A stretch of 64,000 nucleotides of DNA from Mycolicibacterium elephantis DSM 44368 (GTDB lineage Bacteria > Actinomycetota > Actinomycetes > Mycobacteriales > Mycobacteriaceae). Below, in pieces: positions 16,095 through 24,700 of this stretch. The position numbers and the translations under genes are program-made. Positions within the stretch are counted from its first letter, which is position 1; each line of letters starts with the position of its first letter. Under the pieces are notes generated by a model that was not told the DNA's origin, ran no database searches, and was given only the letters and a program-made list of their open reading frames with translations. Location: positions 1 to 64,000 of the forward strand of contig NZ_ATDN01000045.1 of assembly GCF_004014805.1 (NCBI RefSeq), written 5' to 3'.

Positions 16095-16814
16095 GTGCCG
16101 GCTGGGCCGCCCGCGCAGCAGGACAACGCGGGCCGCACCGTGCTGATGGTCGACGACGACCCGGATGTCCGGACGTCGGTGGCGCGCGGTCTGCGCCATT
16201 CCGGCTTCGACGTCCGGGTCGCGGCAAGCGGTAAAGAGGCGCTGCGGCTGTTGTCCGCCGAATCGCATGACGCGCTGGTTCTGGACGTGCAGATGCCGGA
16301 GCTGGATGGCGTCGCGGTGGTGACCGCGTTGCGCGCGCTGGGCAACGACATCCCGATCTGCGTGCTGTCGGCTCGCGACACCGTCAACGACCGCATCGCC
16401 GGGTTGGAGGCCGGCGCCGACGACTACCTGACCAAACCGTTCGACCTGGGTGAGTTGGTGGCGCGCCTGCACGCCCTGCTGCGCCGGTCGGGTCATTCCG
16501 AACAGGCCGCGCAGCCGATGACCTTGGGCCCGTTGACGATCGACAGCGCGCGCCGGCTGGTGTTCGTCGAGGGAGAGCGCGTCGACCTCACCAAGCGCGA
16601 GTTCGACCTGCTGGCCGTGCTGGCCGAGAACGCCGGTGTGGTGTTGAGCCGCCAACGCCTGCTCGAGCTGGTTTGGGGCTACGACTTCGAGGTCGACACC
16701 AACGTCGCCGACGTGTTCATCTCCTATCTGCGGCGCAAGCTCGAACGCGACGGGCTGCCGCGGGTCATCCAGACGGTTCGCGGGATCGGGTACGTGCTGC
16801 GGAACGAGACGTGA
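16095..16814 (+). CDS. OmpR-family response regulator (PrrA-like)
   Basis: A 239-residue two-component regulator. The receiver domain has the acidic pair in LMVDDDPDV, the phospho-acceptor Asp64 in LVLDVQMPELDGV, and the conserved Lys in DDYLTKPFDLGELVARLHAL. The winged-helix effector domain carries DLTKREFDLLAVLAENAGVV, QRLLELVWGYDFEVDTN and a recognition helix ending VIQTVRGIGYVLR. It resembles PrrA closely but sits in a different place, so it is a paralogue. The GTG at 16095 begins 6 bp after the hemophore stop, and its sensor kinase follows 3 bp after its own stop. It probably regulates the hemophore genes or mmpL11 (inference from context). Confidence 0.93.
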   Translation: MPAGPPAQQDNAGRTVLMVDDDPDVRTSVARGLRHSGFDVRVAASGKEALRLLSAESHDALVLDVQMPELDGVAVVTALRALGNDIPICVLSARDTVNDRIAGLEAGADDYLTKPFDLGELVARLHALLRRSGHSEQAAQPMTLGPLTIDSARRLVFVEGERVDLTKREFDLLAVLAENAGVVLSRQRLLELVWGYDFEVDTNVADVFISYLRRKLERDGLPRVIQTVRGIGYVLRNET

Positions 16815-16817
16815 CGG

Positions 16818-18173
16818 GTGCGCGCGCCGCGGTTTCTGCGTTCCACGTCCCTGCGCACCAGGGTGGCGGTGGCAGCAGCGGCCGCGGCAGCCACCGTCGT
16901 CGCCGCATTCACCGTCCTCACCTCGGTGGTGCTGGCGAACAACGATGTGGACCAGCTGGATCGGCGGCTCGACGCGATCATCGACGCGAGCATGCGGCCC
17001 GGTCAGCTCGACGACCCGCGCCGCGGTGTCCTGACGACGGGCCGGTCGGAGTCAACCGGGCAGGTCGTGTTCCAGCGCGGGTTCCAGCTGCCGCGACTGC
17101 CCCCGGGCACCGATACGGTCGACGTGAACGGCGTGGACTACCGGGTGCGGACCATCGCCGTCGAGCAGCAGGGCGGGCTGCTGATGTCGGTGGGCATCAG
17201 GGCCGACAGCATCCTGCTGAGCCCCTCGCGGATTCCGTGGTATGCCGTGGTCGGAGTGATCACCGTGCTGATCGCGGGCGGGCTGGGCTGGCTGCTCGCG
17301 GGCCCGGCGATCCGCCCGCTGCGCAAGCTGACCGAACACACCAAGCGGCTCGGCAAGGGCACCGAGAAGCTGCCCGAGGTGCACGGGGTACGCGAGGCCG
17401 AGGACCTGTCCGAGGCGATGGCGGCGATGCTGCGCCGGTTGGCCGCCGCCCAGGAGTCCACCAGCAACTCGTTGCAGGCCGCCCAGGACTTCGCCGCCAA
17501 CGCCGCCCACGAACTGCGCACGCCCCTGACCGCGATGCGCGCCGACCTGGACACGCTGCGCATCCACGACCTGCCCGCCGAGGAGCGCCAGGAGGTGGTC
17601 GCCGACCTGGCCCGCGCCCAACGCCGCGTGGAGGCGATCATCACCGCCCTCGGTCAGCTGGCGTCGGGTCAGCTGGCGCAGCCCAAGGACCGCGAGCTCG
17701 TCGACGTCACCGACCTGCTCGACCGCGTCGCGCGTGAGGCCGCCCGGCCGGGTGGCGCCGTGGAGATCGCCGTGGCGGCCGACGAGCGGCTCGGCTCCGT
17801 CTGGGCCTGGCCGAGCGGGCTGCGACTGGCTGTGGACAACTTGGTGCGCAACGCGATCCGCCACGGCGAGGCGACGCGGATCGTGCTCACCGCGCACCGC
17901 GACGACGCCGTGATGACGATCGTCGTCGACGACAACGGGCGGGGCCTTCCCGCCGACGAACATCGGTCGGTGCTGGGCCGGTTCACCCGGGGCAGCACCG
18001 CCACGCCCGGCGGCTCGGGGCTCGGGCTGGCGCTCGTCGCCCAACAGGCCGGGCTGCACGGCGGGCGAATCGAGCTGTCCGACAGTCCGCTCGGCGGGTT
18101 ACGCGCCACGCTGACCGTGTCGGCGTCAGCGGCGGCTGACCATGACCGCGACCATGACCCGCCAGCCGAGTAA
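16818..18173 (+). CDS. Sensor histidine kinase (PrrB-like)
   Basis: A 451-residue membrane kinase. TM1 spans about residues 15-40, a periplasmic domain of about 100 residues follows, TM2 is about 141-162, then a HAMP linker, HisKA with His231 in FAANAAHELRTPLTAM, and HATPase_c with the N box (DNLVRNAIRHG), G1 (VDDNGRGLP) and G2 (GGSGLGLALVAQQAG). All catalytic motifs are intact. The GTG at 16818 is 3 bp after the regulator stop. The last 48 bp overlap the 3' end of the opposite-strand DUF3054 gene. The periplasmic domain has no recognised ligand motif; location behind two hemophores suggests it could sense haem or an envelope signal. Confidence 0.92.
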   Translation: MRAPRFLRSTSLRTRVAVAAAAAAATVVAAFTVLTSVVLANNDVDQLDRRLDAIIDASMRPGQLDDPRRGVLTTGRSESTGQVVFQRGFQLPRLPPGTDTVDVNGVDYRVRTIAVEQQGGLLMSVGIRADSILLSPSRIPWYAVVGVITVLIAGGLGWLLAGPAIRPLRKLTEHTKRLGKGTEKLPEVHGVREAEDLSEAMAAMLRRLAAAQESTSNSLQAAQDFAANAAHELRTPLTAMRADLDTLRIHDLPAEERQEVVADLARAQRRVEAIITALGQLASGQLAQPKDRELVDVTDLLDRVAREAARPGGAVEIAVAADERLGSVWAWPSGLRLAVDNLVRNAIRHGEATRIVLTAHRDDAVMTIVVDDNGRGLPADEHRSVLGRFTRGSTATPGGSGLGLALVAQQAGLHGGRIELSDSPLGGLRATLTVSASAAADHDRDHDPPAE

Positions 18174-18506
18174 CAGAACCGCAGTCGAAATCGACGCCAC
18201 CACAATGAAACTCGGCGCGATACCGGCACCTGTCAACTTGCGCAGCAGCATCCCCACCACGATCGTGCACACCCACACCACCACCCCGGTGGGCACCAGG
18301 GCGGCCGGACTGCGCCAGCCGCGCGACACCAACCAGCCCACCGCGGCGCCGGACAGGAACGGCCAGGCCGTCTCGGCGATCCCGGCGAGGTTCAGGCCCT
18401 CGGCGTGGCTGCGTCTGCCGAGGGTGCAGAACACGACGACGCAGGCGAGGTCGGTGGCCAGCGCGGTCAGCGCGGGGCGGGTCTGCTCGTCGATACGGGG
18501 CGGCAT
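18126..18506 (-). CDS. DUF3054 four-helix membrane protein
   Basis: A 126-residue membrane protein with four hydrophobic segments (about 12-30, 45-62, 70-88, 98-118) and the DUF3054 features GRRSHAEGLNLAGIAETAWPF and WVCTIVVGMLLRKLTG. Function unknown. It starts 11 bp downstream of the flippase-like gene's stop on the same strand and may form an operon with it. Its 3' end overlaps the sensor kinase gene tail-to-tail by 48 bp, with no room for a separate terminator. Confidence 0.8.
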   Translation of the reverse strand: MPPRIDEQTRPALTALATDLACVVVFCTLGRRSHAEGLNLAGIAETAWPFLSGAAVGWLVSRGWRSPAALVPTGVVVWVCTIVVGMLLRKLTGAGIAPSFIVVASISTAVLLLGWRVMVAVMVSRR

Positions 18507-18517
18507 GCGGGCTCCAA

Positions 18518-19588
18518 TCAGGCCTGGGTGGCACCGGGGATCGCGTCGGGGTCGATCTCCGACTCGGTACGGAACATGAAGAAGAACACCACCCAGCCGA
18601 TGGCCGCGATGAACACCCAGCTGATCAACCGGTAGATGAGCATGGCCGAGATCGCCGAGGCCAGCGTCATCCCGCTCGAGACCAGACCGGGCACCAGCAC
18701 CGCCTCCACCATCAGCAGTCCGCCGGGCATCAGCGGAATCGAGCCGACCGCGCGGGCGGCGACGTAGGCCACCACCACGCCGAGCAGCGAGGGCCGCTCA
18801 CCGGCCGCATAACAGGAGAACAGCAGCGTGGCCACGCCGGTCACCAGGGTGAACATCGACCACACGAACGCGACACCCAGCTGCGGACGGGTCAGCTTCA
18901 CCGACTCGAGCTGGGCCAGCGTGTCGCGCCACTTCTTCACGCCGTTGTCCGACGGCCTGGTGCGCAGGTAGTTGACCCACGACAGCACCCGCACGCCGAC
19001 GCCGTGGAGAAGGTCCGGGCGGGAGGCGACCGCCTGGGCCAGCACGATCAACAGGACGAACCCGGCCAGCGTGAAGATCAGCGAGAAGGGATTCTGTCGC
19101 GCGCCGAGAAAGAACGCGCTGCCCAGGCCGAGCAGGGTCAGGCTGATCACCTGCAGCGCACCGGACATCACCAGCTGCCACGACGCGATGACCGGCGTCG
19201 CACCCCATATGCGTTGCTGCCGGTAGATGAACGTCGCCGACAGCACCGGACCGCCGGGCAGCGTGGTGCTCAGCGAGTTGCCGCCGTAGAACGCCGCCTG
19301 AGATCGCCACTGCCGCACCGGGACCCCCGCGGATCGCAGCAGCTTGCGCTGGATGTCACCGAAGAAGTGCATCGAGGCCATCGCGGTGCCCACCGCGGCT
19401 GCCACCCAGACCCACTTGGCGGTGTAGAGGCTGTGCCAGGCCTGCGCGAGCTGATCCCACACCAAACCCAGTTCGACGGCGAGGACGACGACCAAGACGG
19501 CGATGACCGCCCAGCGCACCCACCGGTACTTACCGCCGGCGGGCCGTCCTTGGCTGCGGGCCTCGCTCGCCGTCGCGTCGTGAGACAC
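18518..19588 (-). CDS. Flippase-like (LPG synthase TM domain, Rv0204c-like) protein
   Basis: A 356-residue polytopic protein of the lysylphosphatidylglycerol synthetase transmembrane/UPF0104 family, with about eight hydrophobic segments. Recognisable parts are FYGGNSLSTTLPGGPVLSAT in the first third and GSIPLMPGGLLMVEAVL near the end, the paired glycine-rich loops seen in this family. Members can flip lipids or glycosylated lipids; substrate here unknown. The ATG at 19588 is followed at once by an Arg/Lys-rich stretch before TM1. It is divergent from the AI-2E-family permease. Position matches Rv0204c, between the hemophore/MmpL11 and MmpL3 genes. Confidence 0.85.
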   Translation of the reverse strand: MSHDATASEARSQGRPAGGKYRWVRWAVIAVLVVVLAVELGLVWDQLAQAWHSLYTAKWVWVAAAVGTAMASMHFFGDIQRKLLRSAGVPVRQWRSQAAFYGGNSLSTTLPGGPVLSATFIYRQQRIWGATPVIASWQLVMSGALQVISLTLLGLGSAFFLGARQNPFSLIFTLAGFVLLIVLAQAVASRPDLLHGVGVRVLSWVNYLRTRPSDNGVKKWRDTLAQLESVKLTRPQLGVAFVWSMFTLVTGVATLLFSCYAAGERPSLLGVVVAYVAARAVGSIPLMPGGLLMVEAVLVPGLVSSGMTLASAISAMLIYRLISWVFIAAIGWVVFFFMFRTESEIDPDAIPGATQA

Positions 19589-19674
19589 GACCTACAGGGT
19601 AGATCGTGGTGCCCCGGATTCCGGGACCGATCGCCGTTCGGCGGGTGCACGCAGTCGGCCGTTACGCTAGCGGG

Positions 19675-20811
19675 ATGCCCGCGGGTCTATCTGTGGATGA
19701 CGAGGCGGTCAGCCCGCTCGTCCGTAAAGCCGCGGCGTGGTCGTGGCGACTGCTGGTGATAGTGGCTGCACTCGTGGGCCTGCTCTGGTTGGTCAAGCAG
19801 CTCGAGATCATCGTCGTCCCCGTCGCGCTGGCGACGATCCTGGCCGCGCTGCTGCTGCCCGCCGTCGACTTCCTGCACCGGCGCGGTGCGCCCCGCGGCG
19901 GCGCGGTGGCGCTGATGCTGCTCAGCGGGTTCGCGGTCGTCGGCGGGATCATGACGTTCGTCGTCAGCCAGTTCATCGAGGGTGCTCCGGCGCTCGTCGA
20001 GCAGGTGACCCAGAGCATCGACGGCGTGGGTAACTGGCTGACCGACGGCCCGCTGGGGGTCAGCGACCAGCAGATCGACCAGATGCGCACCGCGGCGGTC
20101 GAGGCGCTGCGCAACAACCAGGAGCGGTTGACCAGCGGTGCGCTGTCGACGGCGACGACGGTGACCGAGATCGTCACCGGCGCGCTGCTGGTGCTGTTCA
20201 CGTTGATCTTCCTGTTGCACGGTGGGCGCAACATCTTCGCGTTCGTTACCCAGATCTTTCCCGACCATGTGCGCGACCGGGTGCGGGACGCCGGCAAGGC
20301 CGGGTTCCGTTCGCTGATCGGCTACGTGCGGGCGACGTTCCTGGTCGCGCTGGTCGACGCGGTGGGCATCGGCACCGGTCTGGCGATCATGGGGGTGCCG
20401 CTGGCGCTGCCGTTGGCGTCGCTGGTGTTCCTCGGCGCGTTCATTCCGCTGGTCGGTGCCGTGATCACCGGCTTTCTGGCGGTGATCGTCGCGCTGATCG
20501 CGAAGGGCTGGATTTACGCGCTGATCACGCTGGGTCTGGTGATCGCCGTGCAGCAACTGGAAGGCCATGTGCTACAGCCGCTGGTGATGGGGCGCGCGGT
20601 GTCGATCCATCCGCTGGCCATCGTGCTCGCGATCGCCGGGGGAGGGGTGATGGCCGGCATCATCGGGGCGTTGCTCGCCGTGCCGGTGATGGCGTTCCTC
20701 AACAGCGCCGTGCGGGTGTTGATGGCCAGCGACCCGGCGGCCGAGGAAGCCGCGTTGGCGGCCGAGGAAGGCGTCCGGGTCGAGGCCGAACCCGACGACG
20801 TTCCGGAGTAG
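19675..20811 (+). CDS. AI-2E transporter family (PerM/YdiK-like) permease, Rv0205-like
   Basis: A 378-residue membrane protein of the AI-2E_transport family, with two N-terminal helices, a third near residue 80, a soluble insert of about 90 residues, and a C-terminal bundle. Family hallmarks are VALATILAALLLPAVDFLHRRG, LGAFIPLVGAVITGFLAV and the loop EGHVLQPLVMGRAVSIHPLA. ATG 19675 is chosen; 19606 would add 23 residues of non-conserved sequence. Mycobacterial relatives have been linked to pH or magnesium homeostasis and division; the transported substrate is not known. It stands between a divergent flippase-like gene and the convergent mmpL3. Confidence 0.85.
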   Translation: MPAGLSVDDEAVSPLVRKAAAWSWRLLVIVAALVGLLWLVKQLEIIVVPVALATILAALLLPAVDFLHRRGAPRGGAVALMLLSGFAVVGGIMTFVVSQFIEGAPALVEQVTQSIDGVGNWLTDGPLGVSDQQIDQMRTAAVEALRNNQERLTSGALSTATTVTEIVTGALLVLFTLIFLLHGGRNIFAFVTQIFPDHVRDRVRDAGKAGFRSLIGYVRATFLVALVDAVGIGTGLAIMGVPLALPLASLVFLGAFIPLVGAVITGFLAVIVALIAKGWIYALITLGLVIAVQQLEGHVLQPLVMGRAVSIHPLAIVLAIAGGGVMAGIIGALLAVPVMAFLNSAVRVLMASDPAAEEAALAAEEGVRVEAEPDDVPE

Positions 20812-20901
20812 CGCACACCCGCGGCCCGCAGACCTTCCAGCCTCCCGGGCTTCCGGCCTTCCGCCCGAGACCGACGAAATGGCGGAATCCTCTCGCGCTT
20901 T

Positions 20902-20927
20902 CCCGCCCGAATGTCCGTTTGGGCGGG
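20902..20927. terminator. G+C-rich hairpin between Rv0205-like gene and mmpL3
   Basis: Seven-base perfect arms CCCGCCC (20902-20908) and GGGCGGG (20921-20927) around a 12-base loop, in the 138 bp convergent gap. Short T-run (CGTTT) lies in the loop rather than the tail, so efficiency is uncertain. Confidence 0.5.
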
Positions 20928-20949
20928 CCCGGCGCGAAGCGGCCAGGCG

Positions 20950-23900
20950 CTAGAGGCGGCCTTCGCGACGCAACAGGTCCTGGGCGCTCACGCCGCCGCC
21001 GCGGCGCTTGGGCGTCTCGTCCTCACGGGTGTCGATCTTCTCGGTGGCCTCGGGATCGCCGCCCTCCCGCGAGGTCTCCGGCTGCGGCGTGCGCAGCGCC
21101 GTCGTGGCGTCCTCGACGTCCTGCGACGCGTTGGGCTGCACCGGGATCGCGGTGGTGGGCTCGTTGCCGGGCTCCTCGCGCGGTGACCGCGGCATCGCGC
21201 GGGTGGCCTCGGCCGACGGCCGTCCACCGCCCGTGGGCGGTGCCGGTTTCGCCGGCGGCGGGCCGGGAGGTGTTGCGGTACCCCGCAATTCGCCCAGCCA
21301 CGACTCGATCTCGCGGTCCTCTCGCGGCGCCTGTGGGGCGGGCGGTCGCGGAGCCGGCGGTTTGGCGGCCTGGCGAGTGGCGGCGGCCGCGCTGTTGACC
21401 ACGTTGCGCACGGCGTTGCGGGCCATCGCGATTCGCGTGGTCGGCGGCTCGTCGGCCTTCTGCGCGCCGGGAATCCGCGTGGTGCCCGCGCCCGACGGAA
21501 CCGGGCGCGGCGCGGCGATCCGGGTCGTCGCCCCCGGACGCGACGGGCCCTCCGGCGCAGGATGTGTCGGGTCGTGCGGTGGCCGCGGCCGCACGGGCGG
21601 GCGAGGTGGAACCGGCGCGCCGGCACCCACCAGCGCCTCGGGGCTCTCCGCGCTCTCGCGGACCGCCGGCCGTTTCCGTTCGTCGGGCAGATCGGTCTCA
21701 CCCAGCCCGAGGCGCTCCTGGATCCGCTTCATCCACCGCGGCGCCCACCAGCAGTCGTCGCCGAGCAGCTTCATCACCGAGGGCACCAGGAACATCCGGA
21801 CCACGGTGGCGTCCAGCAGCAGCGCGATCAGCAGCCCGAACGCCAGATACTTCATCATCACCAGGTCGGAGAACACGAACGCGCCCGCGACGACGGCCAG
21901 CACCAGCGCGGCGCCGGTGATCAACCGGCCGGTGGTCGCGGTGCCGATCCGAATCGCCTCGGCGGTGGACATGCCGCGCTCGCGGGCCTCCACCATGCGC
22001 GACACCAGGAACACCTCGTAGTCGGTGGACAGGCCCCAGATCACCGCGATGATCAGGCCGATCATCGGTGCCATCAACGGCTGCGGGGTGTAGTTCATCA
22101 GCCCGGAGCCGTGCCCGTCGACGAACATCCAGGTGAGCACACCCATCGTCGAGCCGAGCGTCAACGCGCTCATCACCGCGGCCTTGATCGGCAGCACCAC
22201 CGATCCGAACGCCAGGAACATCAGGATCGTCGTGGTGACGATCAGCAGGGTGACCATCAGCGGCAGTTTGTCGAACAGGCTGTGAATGCTGTCCTGCTCC
22301 AAAGCCGGTGTGCCACCGATGGATACATCGATGCCCCGCGGCGGTGACAACGCCCGCAATTCGTTGATCTTCTTCGCCGCGTCGTTGCGGTTCTCCAGGC
22401 CGTTCTGGATCACCCGCACCGACGCGTCCTTCGATCCGCCCTCCTGAACGGCGCGCTCCTGCCACATCTTGGCCGGGTCGCCGTCCGGGGCGATGAACCC
22501 GGGCACCGTCATCGCCTTGTTGCGCACCTCGGCGATCTGCTGATCGGTGATCGGTTCACCGTCCTGGCGTTGCATCACGATCGTCAACGGCTCGGTGCGG
22601 AAGCCCGGGAAGTTCGAGTCGAACTCCTCCTGAGCCAGGCGCACCGAGTTGTCGGGTGGCAGGTACTTCTCGCTGATGCCGCCGAGCGACAGGCTGCCCA
22701 GCGGGATGATCAACAGGATCATCGCGATCACGATCGGTGCGGCGAACGCGATCGGCCGCTTCATCACCCGGTTGACCAGCTTGCCCCAGAAGCCCTTCTC
22801 GACCTCGGCACGTGTCTTGGTCTTCTGCGTCTTCTCAGCCAGCCACTCCAGGTAGACGCGCATCGGCTTCCAGTTGCGGAAGAACGGCACCCGCAGCAGC
22901 GTGCGCACCCCGAGCGCGTCGACGTTGGCGCCGAGGATGCCCAGCGCGGCGGCCAGCACGGTGACCGACAGGATCGCGGCCAGCATCACCGAGGCGATGA
23001 TCGCGTAGGTGATCGACTTGAGGAAGCCCTGCGGGAACAACAGCAGCGGCACCGACGACGCCACCAGGATCACCGCGGAGAACATGACGGTGCGTCCGGA
23101 GGTCATCACCGTGCGGCGCACCGCGGCTTCGGTGTCATAGCCCTCGGCGAGCTCCTCGCGGAACCGGCTCACCATGAACAGCCCGTAGTCCACCGCGATG
23201 CCGAGGCCCATCAGCGTCACCACCGGCTGGGCGAAGAAGTGCACGGGCATGAACTCGGCGAGCAGGCGCACGATGCCGAGCGCGCCGGCGATCGTCAGAC
23301 CGCCGATGAACCCGGGCAGCGCGGCGGCCACCACACCGCCGAACACAAAGAACAACACCACGCACACCAGCGGGATGGCCGCGACCTCCGCGCGGCGCTG
23401 GTCCTGGCCGATGCTGCCGGTCAGCTCGCTGGCCAGCGGGTTGAGCCCGGCCAGCTTGATCCGGCCGTCGTTGACCTGCTGCAGGTCGGGTTCGACGGCC
23501 TGATAGTTCTTGAGGATGTCGTCGTCGGTGTCGCCCTTGAGCGGGATGGACACGAACGTCTTCGACAGATCGCTGGTCTTCATCTGCTGGACGGTCTCGC
23601 TGGCGGCGTCGGGCGCCTTCAGCCAGCCGACCCAGCCCACCACCTGGTCCGGGTGGTCCTCGACGAAACTGTCCAGCTCACCGACGACATCGCGCTGCCA
23701 GTCCGGGTTGTCGACCTTCTCCCCGTCCGGCGGGGCGAGGATCGCCACCACGTGGCTGGTCCGGTCGCGGCCGTAGGTCTCGTCGCCGACCACCGACGCG
23801 TGCACCGATTCGCTGCCGTCGTCGTAGAAGCCGCTCTGGGTGACGTGGTCGCCCAGGCTGATGCCGAACAGACCGCCACCGAGACACAGCGTGACCATGA

Positions 23901-23955
23901 CGCCGATGACGATGTATCGGTATCGGTACACCGTTCGACCCCACCAGGCGAACAC
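20950..23955 (-). CDS. mmpL3: Trehalose monomycolate transporter MmpL3
   Basis: MmpL3 is the essential RND flippase that moves trehalose monomycolate across the inner membrane for mycomembrane building; it is also a haem-uptake partner of Rv0203. The 1001-residue protein has TM1 (about 13-33), porter domain 1, TM2-6, a cytosolic linker, porter domain 2, TM7-12 and a long Pro/Arg-rich cytosolic tail (about residue 755 onward). The proton-relay pairs are intact: Asp256-Tyr257 in GLGIAVDYGLFMVSRFR, and WGLSTDYEVFLVSRM. The tail is low in conservation and ends ARDLLRREG-like (QDLLRREGRL). An AAGGAG-type ribosome site precedes the ATG. It is the last gene of the trmB-NYN-mmpL3 run on this strand. 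Confidence 0.97.
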   Translation of the reverse strand: MFAWWGRTVYRYRYIVIGVMVTLCLGGGLFGISLGDHVTQSGFYDDGSESVHASVVGDETYGRDRTSHVVAILAPPDGEKVDNPDWQRDVVGELDSFVEDHPDQVVGWVGWLKAPDAASETVQQMKTSDLSKTFVSIPLKGDTDDDILKNYQAVEPDLQQVNDGRIKLAGLNPLASELTGSIGQDQRRAEVAAIPLVCVVLFFVFGGVVAAALPGFIGGLTIAGALGIVRLLAEFMPVHFFAQPVVTLMGLGIAVDYGLFMVSRFREELAEGYDTEAAVRRTVMTSGRTVMFSAVILVASSVPLLLFPQGFLKSITYAIIASVMLAAILSVTVLAAALGILGANVDALGVRTLLRVPFFRNWKPMRVYLEWLAEKTQKTKTRAEVEKGFWGKLVNRVMKRPIAFAAPIVIAMILLIIPLGSLSLGGISEKYLPPDNSVRLAQEEFDSNFPGFRTEPLTIVMQRQDGEPITDQQIAEVRNKAMTVPGFIAPDGDPAKMWQERAVQEGGSKDASVRVIQNGLENRNDAAKKINELRALSPPRGIDVSIGGTPALEQDSIHSLFDKLPLMVTLLIVTTTILMFLAFGSVVLPIKAAVMSALTLGSTMGVLTWMFVDGHGSGLMNYTPQPLMAPMIGLIIAVIWGLSTDYEVFLVSRMVEARERGMSTAEAIRIGTATTGRLITGAALVLAVVAGAFVFSDLVMMKYLAFGLLIALLLDATVVRMFLVPSVMKLLGDDCWWAPRWMKRIQERLGLGETDLPDERKRPAVRESAESPEALVGAGAPVPPRPPVRPRPPHDPTHPAPEGPSRPGATTRIAAPRPVPSGAGTTRIPGAQKADEPPTTRIAMARNAVRNVVNSAAAATRQAAKPPAPRPPAPQAPREDREIESWLGELRGTATPPGPPPAKPAPPTGGGRPSAEATRAMPRSPREEPGNEPTTAIPVQPNASQDVEDATTALRTPQPETSREGGDPEATEKIDTREDETPKRRGGGVSAQDLLRREGRL

Positions 23956-24001
23956 GTGAGCTCCTTACATTGACAAGTTCTTGTAGACGACGCGGCGCAT
24001 T

Positions 24002-24700
24002 TCAGTTGTGTACGCGCGAGGTCAGCAGCGAGGACAGCGGCCGGAAAGGCTGCAGCCAAGCCCCCTGCTCGGGCAGCGAATCAAGGCCGATTCGCGGTAG
24101 CGGCTCCCGGAACACACCAGGTATGTCCTCCAGGTCGACGAATTCCAAGGTATCCGACGCTAGCGCCCAGCTGGCATGTTCGCGAAATCCGAGCACCGTC
24201 ACCGGGATGCCGTCGCGCGAGATCTCCTCCAACGGTTGTCTGAACGCCTGCCCGTCGGCGGAGGCCACCAGAACACCGGCCAGACCCTCGCTGCGGCGCA
24301 GCGCGATGTGGCTGAGCATGTCGACGTCGACATCGCTGTCCTCGTCGATCTTCGGCTTGGCGAAGACCGCGAAGCCAACGTTACGCAACGCCTCCACCCA
24401 CGGTCGAACAACATCGGCACTACCTGGGGCGATGTTGGTGAACACGGTGGCTTCCGGCTCCAGCGAGACCTCGGGGCGCCCGGCCGACAGCTCGGCCGTC
24501 TGCGCCAGCAGCCACCGCCCGAGCGCGTCGAACCGGGGCCGGTGCGCGGCCGTCGGCCTGCCGCCGAGGATGGAGCCCAGGCCCATGTCCAGGTTGGGGG
24601 CGTCCCAGACCAGCAGGACGCGCACGGTGGACTGCGCCGACTGGGTCGCTTCGGGCGGCGCTGCGGCTTCGATCTGCCGGATGTCTTCGGTGAGGCTCAT
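24002..24700 (-). CDS. NYN-domain (PIN-like nuclease fold) protein, Rv0207c-like
   Basis: A 232-residue soluble protein whose core fits the NYN/PIN-like fold: VRVLLVWDAPNLDMGLG supplies the first acidic residue after strand 1 (D in WDAPN), DEDSDVDVDMLSHIALRR gives the second acidic cluster and GVLVASADGQAFRQPLEEI the third. These match the metal-binding acidic residues of NYN ribonucleases, so RNA cleavage or processing is possible. The ATG at 24700 shares one base with the trmB TGA stop (TGATG); a GTG at 24703 is an alternative. It ends 46 bp before mmpL3. Its steady position between a tRNA methyltransferase and MmpL3 is notable; function unproven. Confidence 0.75.
   Translation of the reverse strand: MSLTEDIRQIEAAAPPEATQSAQSTVRVLLVWDAPNLDMGLGSILGGRPTAAHRPRFDALGRWLLAQTAELSAGRPEVSLEPEATVFTNIAPGSADVVRPWVEALRNVGFAVFAKPKIDEDSDVDVDMLSHIALRRSEGLAGVLVASADGQAFRQPLEEISRDGIPVTVLGFREHASWALASDTLEFVDLEDIPGVFREPLPRIGLDSLPEQGAWLQPFRPLSSLLTSRVHN

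Noticed and set aside
22570..23973. Antisense frame of 467 residues inside mmpL3
   Set aside because: Composition is His/Arg/Glu/Gln-rich shadow sequence with no motif; mmpL3 on the other strand is certain.
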